A stretch of 41,689 nucleotides of DNA from Treponema sp. (GTDB lineage: Bacteria > Spirochaetota > Spirochaetia > Treponematales > Treponemataceae): NCBI GenBank assembly GCA_004294945.1, contig SHOL01000003.1, forward strand, positions 1-41,689. The letters run 5' to 3'. A program made the translations under genes and the position numbers. The notes beneath the pieces are model-generated. The model did no database searches. It was not told the DNA's origin and was given only the letters and a program-made list of their open reading frames with translations. Of the stretch, positions 40,958 through 41,689 are shown piece after piece (within the stretch, counting starts at the first letter, position 1; every line of letters starts with the position of its first letter).

Positions 40958-41689
40958 CGAAAAGAAAGTTCCTCATACGGTCATTGGCGGTTCCATAAAA
41001 AAAAGCGACGAGGATCCGTCTCCCTTTACGGTTATTTTACTCAATCGCGGCGGGCGGTACTATCGTTCTGCGGTATTCCAGAATCTGGAAAGCGCCGGCT
41101 TTTCTTCTATTATTTCTATAGAGATGTCGACAGAACCCTATGATATCGAAAATCTCTCGCTCCGGTTTCCGTCCGTCAAATTTCTTGTGCCGCTGGAAAA
41201 AGTCACTGTCGGTGAAATGATAAACACCGGGCTTGCGGAAACAGATGCCCCGTATGTGCTGGTTCTCTGGAACGACATGCGCCTTACTGCATCGAGCATC
41301 TCAAACCGGCTGATGGACAAGGTACAGACTGAAGCCCTGCTGTGCTGTGCCCCGCAGCTGACCAGCCAGCGAATGGAGCATTTGCCGGTTCAGATGGTAC
41401 CGGCCCTGAATAAAAATTCGTTGCAGGTTGAACCGATGCCCTGCTACCGAGATATGTCTCCCACTATCTATCCAGCCGATTTTACCGGTATCTATGATCG
41501 TGAAAAATGCATCCGCCTTGGCGGTTTCGATCATACGATCGCGAATCCGTACTGGCAGAACCTTGATTTCGGTTTTAGGGCGCATCTGTGGGGAGAAAAA
41601 ATAGCGGTTTCAACCTCCTTTCGTCTTTCCTACGACGGGGAAGTACCCCGCGAAGATATTACAGCCGATGAATCCTATATGCGTTTTTA
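40932..41689 (+). CDS. Glycosyltransferase family 2-like protein (runs to the window edge)
   Basis: Starts at ATG 40932, overlapping the spiro-SPASM gene by 26 bp, and has no stop for at least 700 bp. The N-terminal part reads as a GT-A-like fold: SPFTVILLNRGGRYYRSAVF, a TDAPYVLVLWNDMRL segment in the place of the DxD strand, and the GT2-type motif LGGFDHTIANPYWQNLDFGF ending with RAHLWGEK, as in enzymes that recognise a donor-sugar acceptor. It probably works with the spiro-SPASM protein. The last 50 bases carry a G run at about 41636-41641 where my frame count could be off by one: one reading continues to the edge (ending ADESYMRF), the other closes with TGA at 41670-41672. Confidence 0.72.
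   Translation, partial: MNTIPIIFNEKKVPHTVIGGSIKKSDEDPSPFTVILLNRGGRYYRSAVFQNLESAGFSSIISIEMSTEPYDIENLSLRFPSVKFLVPLEKVTVGEMINTGLAETDAPYVLVLWNDMRLTASSISNRLMDKVQTEALLCCAPQLTSQRMEHLPVQMVPALNKNSLQVEPMPCYRDMSPTIYPADFTGIYDREKCIRLGGFDHTIANPYWQNLDFGFRAHLWGEKIAVSTSFRLSYDGEVPREDITADESYMRF

Overview
The window reads as a chromosomal segment of a Treponema-like spirochete. The evidence is a flgB-fliJ flagellar basal-body operon behind a division cluster, a lipoprotein with a loose spirochete-style lipobox, a spiro-SPASM radical SAM protein, and the sequence style of FtsA, FtsZ, FliG and FliF. HslVU and an aconitase suggest a free-living or gut species rather than the reduced T. pallidum type. By eye the left third is AT-richer than the right third. 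Everything here is read from sequence without database searches.

Layout. (1) 1-5814, + strand: murF (3' end), ftsW, ftsQ/divIB, ftsA, ftsZ and a Xer recombinase, tightly packed and mostly overlapping. This is the end of a dcw wall and division cluster. The Xer gene probably starts at a CTG that overlaps the ftsZ stop. (2) 5842-12691, +: a TPR lipoprotein, dprA, topA, a second Xer gene (xerC), hslV and hslU, nearly all overlapping. (3) 12747-19603, +: flgB, flgC, fliE, fliF, fliG, fliH, fliI, fliJ, with a candidate internal promoter and palindromic operator between fliE and fliF. Blocks 2 and 3 keep the order known from Bacillus subtilis (dprA-topA-trmFO-codV-clpQ-clpY-codY-flgB...), minus trmFO and codY.

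(4) 19658-25677, mostly - strand: a uridine kinase-like protein, tRNA-Pro(UGG) and tRNA-Arg(UCU) behind a good promoter, a ComFB-domain protein, an HD phosphohydrolase and aconitase. (5) 25808-27218, +: two unrecognised proteins, the first exported. (6) 27400-29996, -: an RsbU-like phosphatase, a STAS protein and an RsbW-like kinase, i.e. a partner-switching module, followed by a terminator. (7) 30030-32994, -: a ParB-like protein, a calcineurin-like phosphoesterase lacking one usual metal ligand, and a membrane-anchored TPR protein with a degenerate Mrr-like C-terminal domain. This is the best candidate for an undescribed system. (8) 33033-35889, +: two more TPR proteins. (9) 35890-36125: a GC-rich convergent intergenic stretch with a 12-bp tandem repeat. 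(10) 36126-39326, -: xseA-xseB-mutL with overlapping ends. (11) 39395 to the right edge, +: spiro-SPASM protein and a glycosyltransferase-like protein.

A recurring signal is a sigma70-type -10 box lying only 6-9 bp before the ATG of genes that lack a Shine-Dalgarno (25808, 29996, 32994, 39326), which suggests leaderless mRNAs.
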